From Haematococcus lacustris (lineage: Eukaryota; Chlorophyta; Chlorophyceae; Chlamydomonadales; Haematococcaceae): a stretch of DNA of 64,000 nt. The stretch spans positions 2,825,896 to 2,889,895 of the forward strand of contig JASKMD010000030.1 in the NCBI GenBank assembly GCA_030144725.1. The letters are read 5' to 3'. Shown here piece after piece: positions 9,115 to 21,100 of the stretch. The position numbers were made by a program, and so were the translations under genes. The notes under the pieces are model-generated. The model was not told where the DNA came from. It did no database searches and saw only the letters and a list, made by a program, of their open reading frames with translations. Positions within the stretch are counted from its first letter, which is position 1. Every line of letters begins with the position of its first letter.

Positions 9115-12100
9115 ATGCGGCGCTTGCCACACTACAGGTGCAGGATGGCTCCTACTCGCGGCAGCAGCAATTTAGCGCAACGGTCGGGGTCAGCTTCACG
9201 TGTATGGCCCTGCAGCTGCCTACCATGCAGGGCACGCTCTCAGGGCCACGAGACCTTGCGGCAGACGCTATTCACGCAGGCTTGTACCTACAGGTACTGG
9301 GCAGCACACAGAGGTGCCAGGGGCTGACCCCAGCGCTAGAGCACCGCCCATCAACCTGTTGATGTTTGGCAGCCGCTTGCATGATCCTGGCGCTTGCACA
9401 GTGGCAGGCGGGCGTCCTGCTGCAGTCTGGGCGTGAGCCATGGGTGCCACAGCCCCACAGCCTGGGAACGCCGGCCAAGGTCAGCTGAGCTGGCAGCTGC
9501 ACCAGACGTGGCTAGGGGCCAAGAGGCAGTCATGGCTAGGGGCCTGCTGCACATGGCTGCAAGGCACATGTTGAGGGTTCATGAGCTCTGTTATCTGACA
9601 CCTCCTCGCCTGTCCTGTCACAGAGATAGCAGTGGGTCCTGTGGCATGATCTGCCGCATGTTGGAGTGTTTGCCCACACTCTTCTGCTTCCGTCTTCAGT
9701 CACCCCAACCCTCACTATACCCTCATCCTCATCCTTCATCTTAGTGTTACCCTCATCCGCACACATGGCTTGACCACCATCCTCATCCTCACTCTCCTCA
9801 CTCTCCGCCTCATCCTCAGCCAGCCATACCAGTTTGAAGGCTGGTTTTACCCCACCATCATGCAGTGAACACTGTCCTCATCACTACCGCCATGTTCAGT
9901 TGCATCAGCAGTACAGTGCAAGACTGTGGCACGATCGAGCCTGGTGGTGGTTGGTGGTGGTTGATGGTGGTTGGTGGTGGTTGGTTGTGCTTGGTGATGC
10001 AGGGCGGTGAGGTGTCACAGCCATGCTGGGGTGACTGACCCCGCCCAGCCTCCCAGCCTCCCCTCCCCTAGCCAGGCCCTGGCCACCGTGGTGCTGCCCA
10101 CTGCCCTGGCGCTGCTGCTGTGCAACATGGACCGCATCTGCCTCAGCGTGGCCATCATCCCCATGTCAGCAGAGTTTGGGTGGGCTGAAAGCTACCAGGT
10201 CAGCGCCTGCACGGCATGCTGAACCTCTGCGCACTCTAAGCACATGCCAGACTCCTCCCTCAGCTGCTGCTGCTGCTGCTGCTGCTGCTACCGGCCTCCA
10301 CTGTCCAGTATGTGTACTAGGCCCTGCCACAGGAAGTCATACAGCCTACTACTGCTACTACGCTGCTGCTGCTGCTGCTGCTGTTCCTGCTGCCGGGCTC
10401 GACTGCGCACAGGGTGTCATACAGTCAGCCTTCCTGTGGGGCTACATGGCCACACAGCTGCTGGGGGGCGCCCTGGCTGACAAGTATGGTGTGTGGTCCA
10501 CTGCCTGGTAGCCTGCAGCCAAGCTGTGCTGTGTATACACCCAGACCTCAAGCTGCAGTGCCTCATAGGCCACTGGGACTCACCACATGCAACATCCCTG
10601 TGTCCTTTACATGGCCGTTGCCTGATGTGCTGCTGTCAAGGCGAAGCAAACATAGGGACAAGCATCTCGTGGCACTGAGGCCGGCACAGCCTACTGCAGC
10701 AGGCAGGCAGCAGGCAAGAAACAGGCAGGCAGCATGAGGCAGCAGGCTGGCAGGCACTGCCTACTGGAGGATGGCAGTGGCAGCAAGCCAGGGTCAGCCC
10801 ACCCTCAGAGGCTTCGAGGCTGCGCTGACCTGCCTGTCACCAAGACATGAACAGGATGCAGAGCAGGGCTGTGTGTAGGGCTCCAGAGTGGCCTGACATG
10901 CCCTCCAGCCAGCAGCAGCTGCTGATTGCAGCCTTGAGCTGACCCATCAATCTTGGCAGAGTCACAGTCACACCTGCATGCCCTGCAGCACAACCACTGT
11001 TTGTCAGGCCACATGAGCATGCTCTTCAGCTCAGCTGGTCAAGCGTAGGTACGTGCACCCTAACCCTCACCCTAAACCTTGTCCATCCTCAAGTGAACTG
11101 GCTGCCACCCTACATCTGCTGAGCTGCAGCTGGGTTAGCCTAGCTAGGTCAAGTTCAGGTGCGGTCTGTGTACACAAGGCACAAGCCGGCTCTCACATGT
11201 CCGGCATCTCACCCCCTACCTATGCACCATATGCTCAGCATTCGCCAGCCCAGCAGCACAAGCAGCGGCCTGCCCAGCGATGGAAGCAGCGGCTCGTGCG
11301 GCACCGCCCACAGCCTGCACTGCTCCCTGCCTTGCACCGGCCTAGGGTCAGTGCCCTGGCTCTTTTGCTGCAGTCAGCATCCCGGCTGGCTGTGTGGTGA
11401 TGCTGCCGCAGCCAGCCTCTTTGCCGCCAGCTTTAGGGCCAGGCACTGCCAGCGCAGACAAGCAGCCTGGCAGTGCACACCCTGGACCTTGGCTACCTGC
11501 TCCCCCTTGCCTCCCTTGCCCCTGGGTCAGTGTCCCGCCTGAACCATTTTATCAGCTCCAGGCAGCCCATGCATGCAAGTGTCTGCGCTGCTCCTGTGTG
11601 GCTGCAGGGGGCAAGCTGGTGCTGGCGGGTGGCATGCTCTGGTTCTCTCTGGCCAGCCTGCTGCTGCCCCTGGCGCTGTCACCGCCTGTGGTGGCGGCAG
11701 GACTCACCCTGCCTGCAATGCTGCTGGCCCGCTGCTGTGTGGTACGTAACCCCAGCTGCCCTGGCTGTCCCCTGCTGCTGCTGCCGGCGTGCTAGCGTGC
11801 ACGTGAGCTGACTGCGCAGGGGCTGGGGGAGGGGGTCGCGCTGCCTGCCATGAACAACTTGGTGGCCTCCTTCATCCCCAAGGACATGAAAGCCCGGGCA
11901 TTGGGACTATGCTTTACGGGATTCCACACAGGCAAGCACTGGCAGACTGCACAACGCATGTTCTGCACCCACAATGCTGCACATCCGTGTGAAGCACCCA
12001 TGCTGGCAGGTAACTGTCATAAGATGATATGCTGCTGCTGCTGCCGCCACCCTTCGTTTTGCTGCTGCTGCTGATGTCCTTCTTTCCGCTGCAGCAGCTG

Positions 12101-15100
12101 CTGCTGATGATGATGGCGTGGGTGTCATTGCACTGTAGGGGTAGCTAGCTAGGCACATGAGTGGTGTTAGGAGGACACACCCTGTGGGTTGATGGCCCCC
12201 TTGGTTCCTTTCGGAGGACACACTGCATGCTGCCCCTGCCCCTGCCCCTGCCCCTGCCCCTGCCCCTGCCCCTGCCCCTGCCCCTGCCCCTGCCCCTGCC
12301 CCTGCCCCTGCCCCTGCCCCTGCCCCTGCCCCTGCCCCTGCCCCTGCCCCTGCCCCTGCCCCTGCCCCTGCCCCTGCCCCTGCCCCTGCCCCTGGACGCG
12401 GCGCTGTTAAGACCACACCCCATACTGCCCACCCCATGTCGCCTCCCACCCCATGTCCTGCTGAGCTCAGAGCACATGCTGCCACATCCTCAGCCCCCAC
12501 CCCACCCCTTTGCCTGCTGTGGCCTGTTGCCTGAGCAGGCAACCTAGTGGGTTTGGTGTTGTCCCCCCTCATCCTGCTCACATGGGGCTGGCGCTGGCTG
12601 TTCAGCATCTTTGGCTTTATGGGGGCGCCGCTGCTGCTGATGTGGATGACGGTGGTCCCCAACAAGCCTCTGCTGCCAGCCAGCACCCCAGCCACAGCCC
12701 CAGCAGCAGCAGCAGCCGACCTGGGTGTGGGGGGAGGCAGCATGCTCAGCCAGGCCAGCATGGTCACCCCGAGGCAGGTCACGCCAGCTTCTCTGTTGAC
12801 GCACTCAGCAACGTGGGCCATCATCGTCGTCAATGTCATCAACCACTTCGGCTACTTCATTTACCTGAACTGGATGCCCACCTATTTCGTCAAGGTGAGG
12901 AGGGAGGGCAGCGGCCCCTCATGTATCACACACACATACACACACACAATGTGGAAAGGCGTACAGCTCTGGGGCCATGTCGCTCCTGCTGTTGAGGGAA
13001 GTCAGTCTAGCACGCCACCCTTGGCAGCTGCATGACCAGTTGGGGGGCATGCTTCGGTGATTGCTGTTTTGAGCTGGGTTGCTGGTTGGTTGCTGGGCGG
13101 TTGCTGGGGCTGGGAGCTTGAGAGGACAGTGTGAGGCTGTAGAAGGCTGTGCCAGCACCTCAGCAGAGGGACAGGGTATCTTCTGTCATGCTTGCCATCC
13201 AGAATGCTAGGAGCTTCTGCTGTGCTTGTCGCTGCGACCTAGGCAGGCCTTGCTGCCTGGCCACCAGCACAGCCTAGCCCCAGCGGGCTCTGCTTCCATT
13301 CCCCAAGGAACTGCATGATGGGCACCCACTTGGAGTCCTGACCTAGCCACCTGCCTCTCTTAAAAGCTAGGGTTGAAGGCTCCTGGGGACGCTCCTAGAC
13401 ACGCTGGCCAGGCACGGCAGGGAAACGAAAGAAAGAGAGAGGTAGACTACGCCCTTCCTGATGGGAGTGCAGTAAGGGAGGGACGGGGTGTCTCCTCTTA
13501 CTGGCCTCACATCAGAAACACAGCAGGGGCAGAGTCCACCTAGGTGCCGAGAAAGCCCAGGGTAGGCTGCTGGATGCTGGAGGCCCTGGGAGCTCAGGGT
13601 GGGCTCCTGGGGCCCTGCAGGCGCGAGGTACAGGGCTGCCACCACCACTAGGAGGGTACGGGTCTGAGAGATGGAGGGCACACTAGACTGGTGAAGTGTC
13701 TAGGGGTTGCAGCAAAGGGGCTGTACGTTGTTGACACGCCATCATTGACAAGAACATCACGTCCTGTGCCATCAGCATGTGTTCAGCCAGTGAGCCACAG
13801 CGGCCTGGCAGCTGACCAAGTGAGGCGGTGCGAAGCTCAGCAGCGACCAAGTAGCTCTACCGCTGATGGTGCAGGTTACATTGCATGGCATTATTGCATG
13901 GCATCATTGCATGGCCCTGCCCATGTTGCATGGGCCATTTTGCTGTCTGCCTTGCTACCTGCAGGCTCTGGGCTTTGACCTGCGCAGCTCCAGTTTCATG
14001 GCCTTCCTGCCCTGGCTGGTCATGGCAGTGGGCAGTTCCCTGTCAGGCCTGCTGGCAGACAGCCTAGTGGCGGGAGGAGTGCCGCTGGTGCGGGTGAGGA
14101 AGGGGGTGCAGACGGTGGCGTTCCTGGTGCCGGCCGCTGCGCTGCTGCTGCTGGCCCAGCCTGGCCTCTCGCCTCAGGTGGGATGCTACTGGTGGCTGTG
14201 GCTTGTAGCAGGGCTGGCAGCACTCATTGCAGCACTTAGCCGCTGCGACTGGGTGAAGCTGTCCAGGCTGCCGCTGCAGCAGTGAAAGCCCATGAAGTGT
14301 TTGCCAAGCCTGCCTGGCACTCTGTATCAGCCGCACCATCACACTCACATCATGGCGCCACCTCTGCAGCTTTACAACAGGAGGGTAGAGGGCAGAGGGA
14401 GACGCAGCCACCCTTCCAATCCTTCCACTTGCTGCACGTATGCAGCTGCCACCGCTGCTAGGGAGTGTGGCAGTGGTATGCAGCGATATGCATGTGATGT
14501 GGCTTGCAGCAGCACAAGAGTTAGGGCACAGCAGAGCTTAAACAGCTAGTCAGGCTACAGCTGGTTAGGCTACAGCTGGTTAGGCTACAGCTGGTTAGGC
14601 TACAGCTGGTTAGGCTACAGCTGGTTAGGCTACAGCTGGACAGGTGGCTGGCGTGTCCCACACACATACCGTGTGTTCCCCACACTCAGCCTCACGGCAA
14701 GCTGTTTGCATGAGCATCACTGGACACTCTCTCACACACACCAGTGCACACACTGAGCTCCAAACCAGCCTCGTTGGGGAGGGTGCCCACACACATACAT
14801 ACATACACACATGACCTGCCTACTGGGAGGGCTGCCCAGAGGGGTCTGGCTGGCATTGTGGCTGCGCAGGTTGCGGTGGGCCTGCTGACTGTGGCGCTGG
14901 GCACAACATCCCTGGGCCAGGCTGGCTTTGTGGCCAACATGTCGGACATAGCCCCCCAGCATGCCGGCATGATGTTCGGGCTGTGCAACACCTTTGGCTC
15001 CCTGTCAGGCATCATCGGGGTCACGGCAGTTGGTTACATTGTGCAGCACACGCAGTCGTTCAGCCCCGTGTTCCAGCTGACTGCAGCACTATATGTCATA

Positions 15101-15148
15101 GGGGCGCTGGTGTGGCAGGTGTTTGCTACTGCAGACAGGGTGTTCTAA
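9115..15148 (+). CDS. PHT4/ANTR-type MFS anion (phosphate) transporter, probably plastidial
   Basis: Model: join(9115..9293,10072..10198,10413..10488,11608..11741,11820..11931,12539..12894,13965..14177,14870..15148), 491 aa. The core from exon 2 on is secure: LLCNMDRICLSVAIIPMSAE, GVIQSAFLWGYMATQLLGGA, GLGEGVALPAMNN, SPLILLTWGWRWLFSIFG, NWMPTYFVK and a final GALVWQVFATADRVF follow plant PHT4 proteins step by step. These are 12-helix major-facilitator carriers of phosphate or other anions, mostly in plastid envelopes or thylakoids. Exon 1 is less certain: from 9115 it gives an Arg/Ser-rich transit-like peptide, but an alternative start at 9138 also splices in phase with a neighbouring acceptor. 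The intron after 11931 has a GC donor (G|GCAAGC) and holds a hexanucleotide minisatellite. A poly-Ala/Thr-rich loop lies in exon 6. Confidence 0.86.
12231..12394. repeat. (CCCCTG)n minisatellite, intronic
   Basis: About 27 near-perfect copies of CCCCTG in the GC-AG intron of the PHT4-like gene. The minus strand, (CAGGGG)n, has G-quadruplex potential. The same unit recurs in coding sequence near 52.0 and 62.0 kb. Confidence 0.95.
14551..14639. repeat. 15-bp tandem repeat, intronic
   Basis: About six copies of GGCTACAGCTGGTTA in the last intron of the PHT4-like gene. Confidence 0.9.
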
Positions 15149-15386
15149 TGCAGGCAACCCATGTCTCACCCTAGGGACAAAGCAGAAACCAGCGTCAATG
15201 TGAACGCTGAGGGTGCCGCTGCTTTTTCTAGGTGCCCAGGCTCCAGGCGTACGAGCTCCAGGTACACCAGCCCTACTAGCTCTACCAGCCTGAGTCCGAG
15301 AGCAGAGCTTTGTCTGTTATGCCAATGTGGCTGTTGGTCCAGACTTGCTGACAGCAGGTGCGTTGGCGGGCAGACCTCCATGTGTG

Positions 15387-15869
15387 TCACGAATCCTTCT
15401 TGCTCTCTCCTGCTGTGAGGGGAGCAGCCTGGGCTGCAGCCTGCAGCTGGGCTGCTTTGGCTTCCCTGTCTGCCTTCATTTGGTCCATCCACCGCTGCAC
15501 ACAAGTGGCCACAGGCAGGCGCAGGGGCCATCAAGCAGGCTCGCATGTAGACATGCATTGCAAGGGTTGCCTGACAGCACCGCATTCCACCCGTTGACAG
15601 AGGTTGGTGGTGATGAAGAAGAATGTAGTTGTGGTCAGATGGTCAATCATCTCTGCTGCTGCACTGGAAGCTGGTGGGGTCCAGGGCCTGCGGCCACACA
15701 CCTCGTACTTGTTGCGATGGCGGGTTCCTTTGCTGGTGGCCAGGAAGTAGCACAGCGCGCCCGCCAGCCCCACACACTGCGCATCAGGAGTAGGCCAGCA
15801 TGGACCATCACACATGGAGGCTATGAGCATACGTGTTGCAGCCATGGCAATAGGCAGATGCTGTGTCAT
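15387..15869 (-). CDS. small single-pass membrane protein, hypothetical
   Basis: Model: complement(join(15387..15494,15702..15869)), 91 aa. The donor after NKYE (GAG|GTGTGT) and the acceptor CAG before RWMDQMK are in phase. A hydrophobic stretch (VGLAGALCYFLATS) is followed by a basic segment GTRHRNKYERWMDQMKADRE and an Ala/Gln-rich charged tail, resembling small organellar membrane subunits. The start is uncertain: ATG 15869 or 15845 keeps the frame open, and an upstream exon is possible because a CAG acceptor occurs at 15777. I do not recognise the family. It lies tail-to-head behind the HR-like lesion gene, 172 bp away. Confidence 0.5.
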
Positions 15870-16040
15870 GATGGCTGCACATCAGCTCAGCTGCAGGCAC
15901 TGCTGCTTGCTGACTTGATGCTCATGGCCCCGTGGCTTAGTGAGTGTGCCTTTGGCGGCTGAGGTGGATGTGAAGCAGTCTAGCAGCCATGCAACTGCAT
16001 GTGGGTGGGTGGAACACTTGTCTGGTTAAGGCGTTAACAC

Positions 16041-16940
16041 TCATGATGTGAAAAATACCGCGATGATGAGGACGACACATTGCAGCACGCCAACCATCCC
16101 ATGGCACCACAAGGCCAGACGAGCACTGCGCCACACGTTAGACTGGGTCTCATTTCCTCATGACCGTCCCCTTCCTAACTCACCTTGATGAACTGGTCGA
16201 GCTGCACTTGCAGCTGCACTGGGTGATGGATGTGGTCCCACCAGTTGTGGCGCAGTGGTGTGCTGATCGCCAGGGAGCCCAGCTGCACAGGTACATCCCA
16301 TACCGACAGGAGCCAGCACATGAACCCTCTCATGCAGATCTCGCATGGTCAGCACCCAGCCCATGGATCATCCCATGCAGGCCTTCAGTGTAGAAGGTTG
16401 ACTTGAGCCGGTGACATGTGTCATGACAGTCATGATACATCACGTAGCTGACTGATGGCAAACAGCACAGGACAGGACGTGACCTCAACCATAGTGCCAT
16501 GTAATTGCATGGCTTCATTGGATATACGTACTAGGATCCAGCCTCCAAAGCGGATGTCTGACGCATACAGCAATGCGCCCAGAAACTCGGTGGTTGCTAG
16601 GGCCAGAAAGAGCCGAGGGTAGAAGGGCTGCACGAGCAGGGCTGAGTTGGCAACTTGCAAACACGAATAGCTCGACTTGAGAGGGGTGCGATGCATGAAT
16701 CACCTTCACCTTGAATCCGGGCACGGTCAGACCTGTCAGTCTTTGAGCATGTAACATCAACCTGTCGACATTAGGGCCAAGCGCTGACACAAGGGGCCCT
16801 CCCGTATCCTGGTTAAACGATTGGAATAGCTGCAGAGCTGAAATGAAGAAGGTCATCGCCGTCATGAAACGGGCTACGGTCTGTTGCCAGGTTCCCCCCC
16901 AGGGGCTGGGGGATCCGGAAGAAGGCACTACAGGCGCCAT
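16041..16940 (-). CDS. HR-like lesion-inducing (HRLI) family membrane protein
   Basis: Model: complement(join(16041..16142,16184..16282,16532..16627,16710..16940)), 175 aa, all phase 0. Residues ~20-77 (RFMTAMTFFISALQLFQSFN, then GGPLVSALGPNVD and VPGFK) match plant 'HR-like lesion-inducing' proteins, small four-helix ER/organelle membrane proteins related to the DoxX/SURF4 fold. Further helices are at ~78-100, 105-120 and 155-172 (LQCVVLIIAVFFTS), with NWWDHI between. Length fits the family (~150-180 aa). Biochemical role is not established; the name comes from overexpression phenotypes in plants. The last intron (16143-16183) would be only 41 nt, unusually short, but without it the frame stops at once. 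The start at 16940 is the first in-frame Met. Confidence 0.75.
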
Positions 16941-17173
16941 ATGCGTGCAGAAGACGACCCGCTACCAAGTCTGTACGCACGTGGCTCGTTCAAATATTGA
17001 TATGCTTCGTTGTCGCAATCTTCGTCCATGTCGACTGTCACTGATACATCATCCCAGCGTGTAGGTCGTGCAGGCATACTTACCCAGTGCATGTTCACTG
17101 ATCTGTGCACGTAAGGTGTGCCCAGTAGGGTGTACCAGGTACTTGTGCTCGCTTGATGTACCCGTCCCTCCGT

Positions 17174-18198
17174 CTGCAAGTCACATAGTTTACTGGCACG
17201 GGTCCAAGGGTTAGATGCCTGCGTGGCTGCCTTGCTATGGACCTGCAGGTACACAATGTGCTCCCCCTCACCCATCTCCCCAGGCGGTGTTGGAGAAGCG
17301 GTGACCGAGCCGACCCGGGGCACAATACCGCAGCACAGCCTGCAGCTGCCCACCTCCCCTGCTACCCCTCAGCTGTCCACCCTGTCCCTATCCGACCCCC
17401 ACCTCTCAGCTGAGGAGAACACCCTTGTGCCGCCCTCAGCCCCGGCTGACCTACCAACAGTCAGGTAATTGGGCGGCAACCAGCCCCTCGTCCCTCACTA
17501 GGGCCTCTAAATGAGTCGGACCACTAGGGACCACTAGGGATCAAGAGCGGGACCACTCACATGATGTTAAGGGGCTGTGTGGAATGTACCCAATGCACTT
17601 GGACATGGTGCACGAGTGCCTACCACCTACACTATTGCCCGACCTCTGAGGGCTATAGTCTACAGTTGGCATAACCTGCATGCACTAAGTGTAAGCTGAT
17701 GACAGCTCAAATATGTGGGGACACATTACTAAGCCCCAGCAGGCTGCTGCTAAGCCTTGGGTGGGCTGTCTCGCACCAGCTTCTTCCAAGCCATTGCGCG
17801 ATGTAGTTTGAGATAGCGGTGGCCTTTTCAAGCTACTTGGGTTTTCACGGGTCCATGTGTATGTCAATGTGATGACACTCCTGCAGCGTTGCCACACCTT
17901 CGTGAAACATTACTCAACAAAGGGCCGCCATGACTGCGCCCACAAAATGTGGCTGGGGGCAATGGGTGGCCCACCCAGCTGTTCTCCAGCCGCTCAAGCC
18001 TCACTCATGCTAGGTCAAGTACCAACACCCAGCGTGGGCTCCTGGTCCCTTTGGCCATCTGAAGCACTTTGGATGGCAGGCACGACCCAGACTCGCTCAC
18101 TCATCCGACGATTCCTTGTCCAGCTTCAGCACCGCCATGAAAGCCTCTTGAGGAATCTCAACCTTGCCCAGCGACTTCATTCGCTTCTTCCCGTCGGC
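17174..18198 (-). repeat. segmental duplication, copy 1 (LEPA 3' end)
   Basis: This stretch holds the last LEPA exon, its 3' flank, a copy of the conserved non-coding module, and a conserved block around 17174-17468. It reappears inverted at 53458-54331. The match stops abruptly at the word ACTTGCAGAC next to 17174. Confidence 0.75.
17504..17735 (-). repeat. conserved non-coding module, copy 2
   Basis: Reverse-complement copy of the 8505-8757 module, starting near TTGAGCTGTCATCAGCTTAC and ending GAGGCCCTAGTGAGGG. No Fanzor-like coding sequence is attached; LEPA 3' flank adjoins instead. Its palindromic part is shorter, based on CCCTAGTGGTCC words. Confidence 0.7.
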
Positions 18199-21100
18199 CT
18201 GTGACATGTGACGTCGGCCGTTAGCTGGTATGCATGGGCCCAAGCTGCTGGCCTGCTTGGCTCATTTGTCTGCTATTCCAACTCGGCTGACAGCCGCCTT
18301 GCCTAGCCTTCCATTCACTGCTAGCTCCAACCAAGCTCAACAACCAGCACACACAGCCACACGGCACAGGCCTAATCAAGCAATGAGTAATGTGAAGGGG
18401 GACTGCACATGTAAGGAGACCCAGGGGCGTGTGAGGGTGCTCCAAAGCCCAAACCCTACGCTAACCCAGCTCACCCCACACCACCGTCCCCCATTTTACC
18501 CCTCCTCCTCCCTGCTCCACCTTCCCCTGCACCACCTTCCCAGCCTCCCTCCCCCTCCCCAGCCTGCATGCGGCGCCGCTTACCTGCTTCTGCAGCAGCT
18601 TCTTCTTGCGGCTGATGTCCCCTCCATAGCACTTGGCCAGCACGTCCTTGCGGTAAGGGGCAATGGCCTCTGAGGCAATCACCTTGACACCGATACAGGC
18701 CTGGATAGGGACCCTGGTGGGCAGCAGGGGCAGCACGCCACACCATTTCACCAGCCAGCCAACACAGCCAACACAACCTACTGCTACACTCAAAAGTGGC
18801 AGTTGTGGTCAGCTGTTTAGGCTTGTACAATGGCACAGGTGATATGTGTGGTCAGGTAAGATGTGTGCAGGTTAATGCGCACGATGGATATGAAGGAATG
18901 AAGCTTTAGTTCCTGCCACAGCCACAGCCAGGACCACAGCCACAGCCAGGGCCAGCCACTGCCAGAACTTAGCCTCCCACGGTGGGAGGTATTGGTCAGA
19001 GCGCCCTCACCTTTCTGCCTGACTGCACAGCCTGCAGTGCTATAGCTAGAGCATTAGCCGATGCAAGCAGAGACCGTCAGGTGGTGGCTGAGCCTACCTG
19101 AACATCTGGCGGGGAATGAGCTCCTTCAGCTTGCTGACCAGCTGCTTGCCCAGCTTGTAAGCCGCATCACGGTGGCACACTACACTCAGGGGCTCAGCTG
19201 CAGGCAGGCAGGCAGACAGGCAGACAGGAAAGCAGGACACTCTGGCATCGTGGATGGTCACATTGTGAGTCACACTGCAACTGGCAAGCCTAGTATGTGT
19301 TGCGCTCTAGCTTGGCCCACCTCTGGGACTCACCTTACTACCCCTACAGCATCTAAAAGCCACAGTTGACCGATATGGAGGCCGATCAGCTGGCTGGCAA
19401 GCTGTTGAAAAGCTATGAGACAGATGCAGATGCTTACCAGGCTCGCCATTAATCTTCACCTCCAGCTTCACCAGCTCATTCTTCCTGCAGGCCGGCCAGC
19501 ACAACTGCCTCACCTTATGGCTGACCTCTAGTATAAATCCCAAGCTGCCATGCACCATGCAGTACGTGCCATTAATGCACTTCTATGTTCGTGGACTGGG
19601 TGCTCTGTGACTGCGACTGTATTCATTGGGTGCCTGACCTGCCCAGTGACATGCTCAGTGACTATGCTTAGTTGCTTGCAGATGGGCAGGTGGGCAAGGG
19701 GCAGCACCCGCGGCCTGCTGACACACACACTGTCAGCGGTGTCAGCCACACCACCACCTGCAGTTCCTGCATCTGACCATCAGAGGCTGTACAGACAAGC
19801 CAGGACCTACTGTCAGCGGTGCCCTGGCCCCTCACCTGTAGCCAATGACCTTATACTCCATGCTGGCATAGCCCTTGGTGCGGCTCTTCAGCATGTCAAA
19901 GTAGTCAGTGACCACTTCGGCAAGGGGGATGTTGTACACCAGCGTGGTACGCTTCTCAGTCAAGTACTTCATCTCAACAAACTCGCCTGCCACAACCAGC
20001 CGCCCACAGCAGCCAGGCAGGCAGCAGCCAGCATGGAGCAATGCTCACTCAGGCCACGCTGATGGCACATCAGGCGGCAAGGTAGGTGGCAGGAGCTCAG
20101 AAGGCAGGGAGCCTGCGGGTAGCTTGGTGGCCTTGACATGGGTGAGGGGGGTCTGGGTGTGCCTGGTGGTTGGTGGCCAGCTGGACTCAGGCTGTGCCCC
20201 ACCTCTCCGCCCGGTAGCCAGCTCCATGAGGTTGCCAACATACTCAGTGGGGGTCACCATCTCCAACCGCACGTATGGCTCACTGATGCTCTCTCGCTTG
20301 CTGGCCTGGGCAGGGCAGGCATGAGCAGCAGTTGACACGGGGCAGACATTGCTGGCCTGCAACAAGGCTGAATGCAGGGCTGCTGGCATGCCTGTGGCCT
20401 TGCTGAGTTTTGCATGGGAAGCAAGGCTGGGTGGGCAGGGTGGGCAAGGGTGGGACAAAGCAGGTGGGTGGGCGTGGCTTTAAGCCGGTCAAACTGGTTG
20501 CAGTATGAGGACATGGCCTAGTCAGTCTTGGGCATCCGCTGCCCAGAGTGCACGGCGTCAGGCAACAGCACCACACCTAGCTGCTGTCCCCTTCCCAACC
20601 AACCCCACCAACATCCGGTGCTGTTTCAAGCTGGGATGAGGCCCTGCACTGGGGTAGTTCCGCTCCTGCCACCTGACCCAGAGGCCATGAGGTGCCGTGC
20701 CACCTACCCCTTGCACGCCATAGCTGAGAGTGGCGGTTTCACCTGCAGCTGGCCTCCTGCCTGCATGCCAGCTGGTCTGCTGCCCGCCTGCTGCTGCCTG
20801 CTGCTTTAGGCCTGTTGCCGGCTGGTCTGCTGCTGACCTGTCTTTCCCTGCCTGCTACCCAGGTCCTCACCTCTGGCAGCTCGGCCGGGCTGTTGATCAG
20901 TAGTTCGCGGCCATCAGTTGTGATGCATTGGTACACCACAGTGGGTGCTGTGGTGATCAGGGCCAGGTTCCACTCTCGCTCAAGCCGCTCCTGCACATGC
21001 AACACAGGCATCAAGGACTGGGAGGGCAGATTTGAGGGAGTGGCTGCAGGGAGGCACTGGGGAGCAAACACACAAGTACTGCCATCAATATACACATGCA

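Noticed and set aside
12161..12842. Ala-Gly, Leu-Pro and Cys-Pro repeat proteins over the (CCCCTG)n array
   Set aside because: Array lies in the GC-AG intron of the PHT4-like gene, whose flanking exons join in phase.
14548..14640. Evenly spaced repeats considered as a CRISPR array
   Set aside because: Direct tandem repeat with no unique spacers, and the DNA is eukaryotic nuclear.
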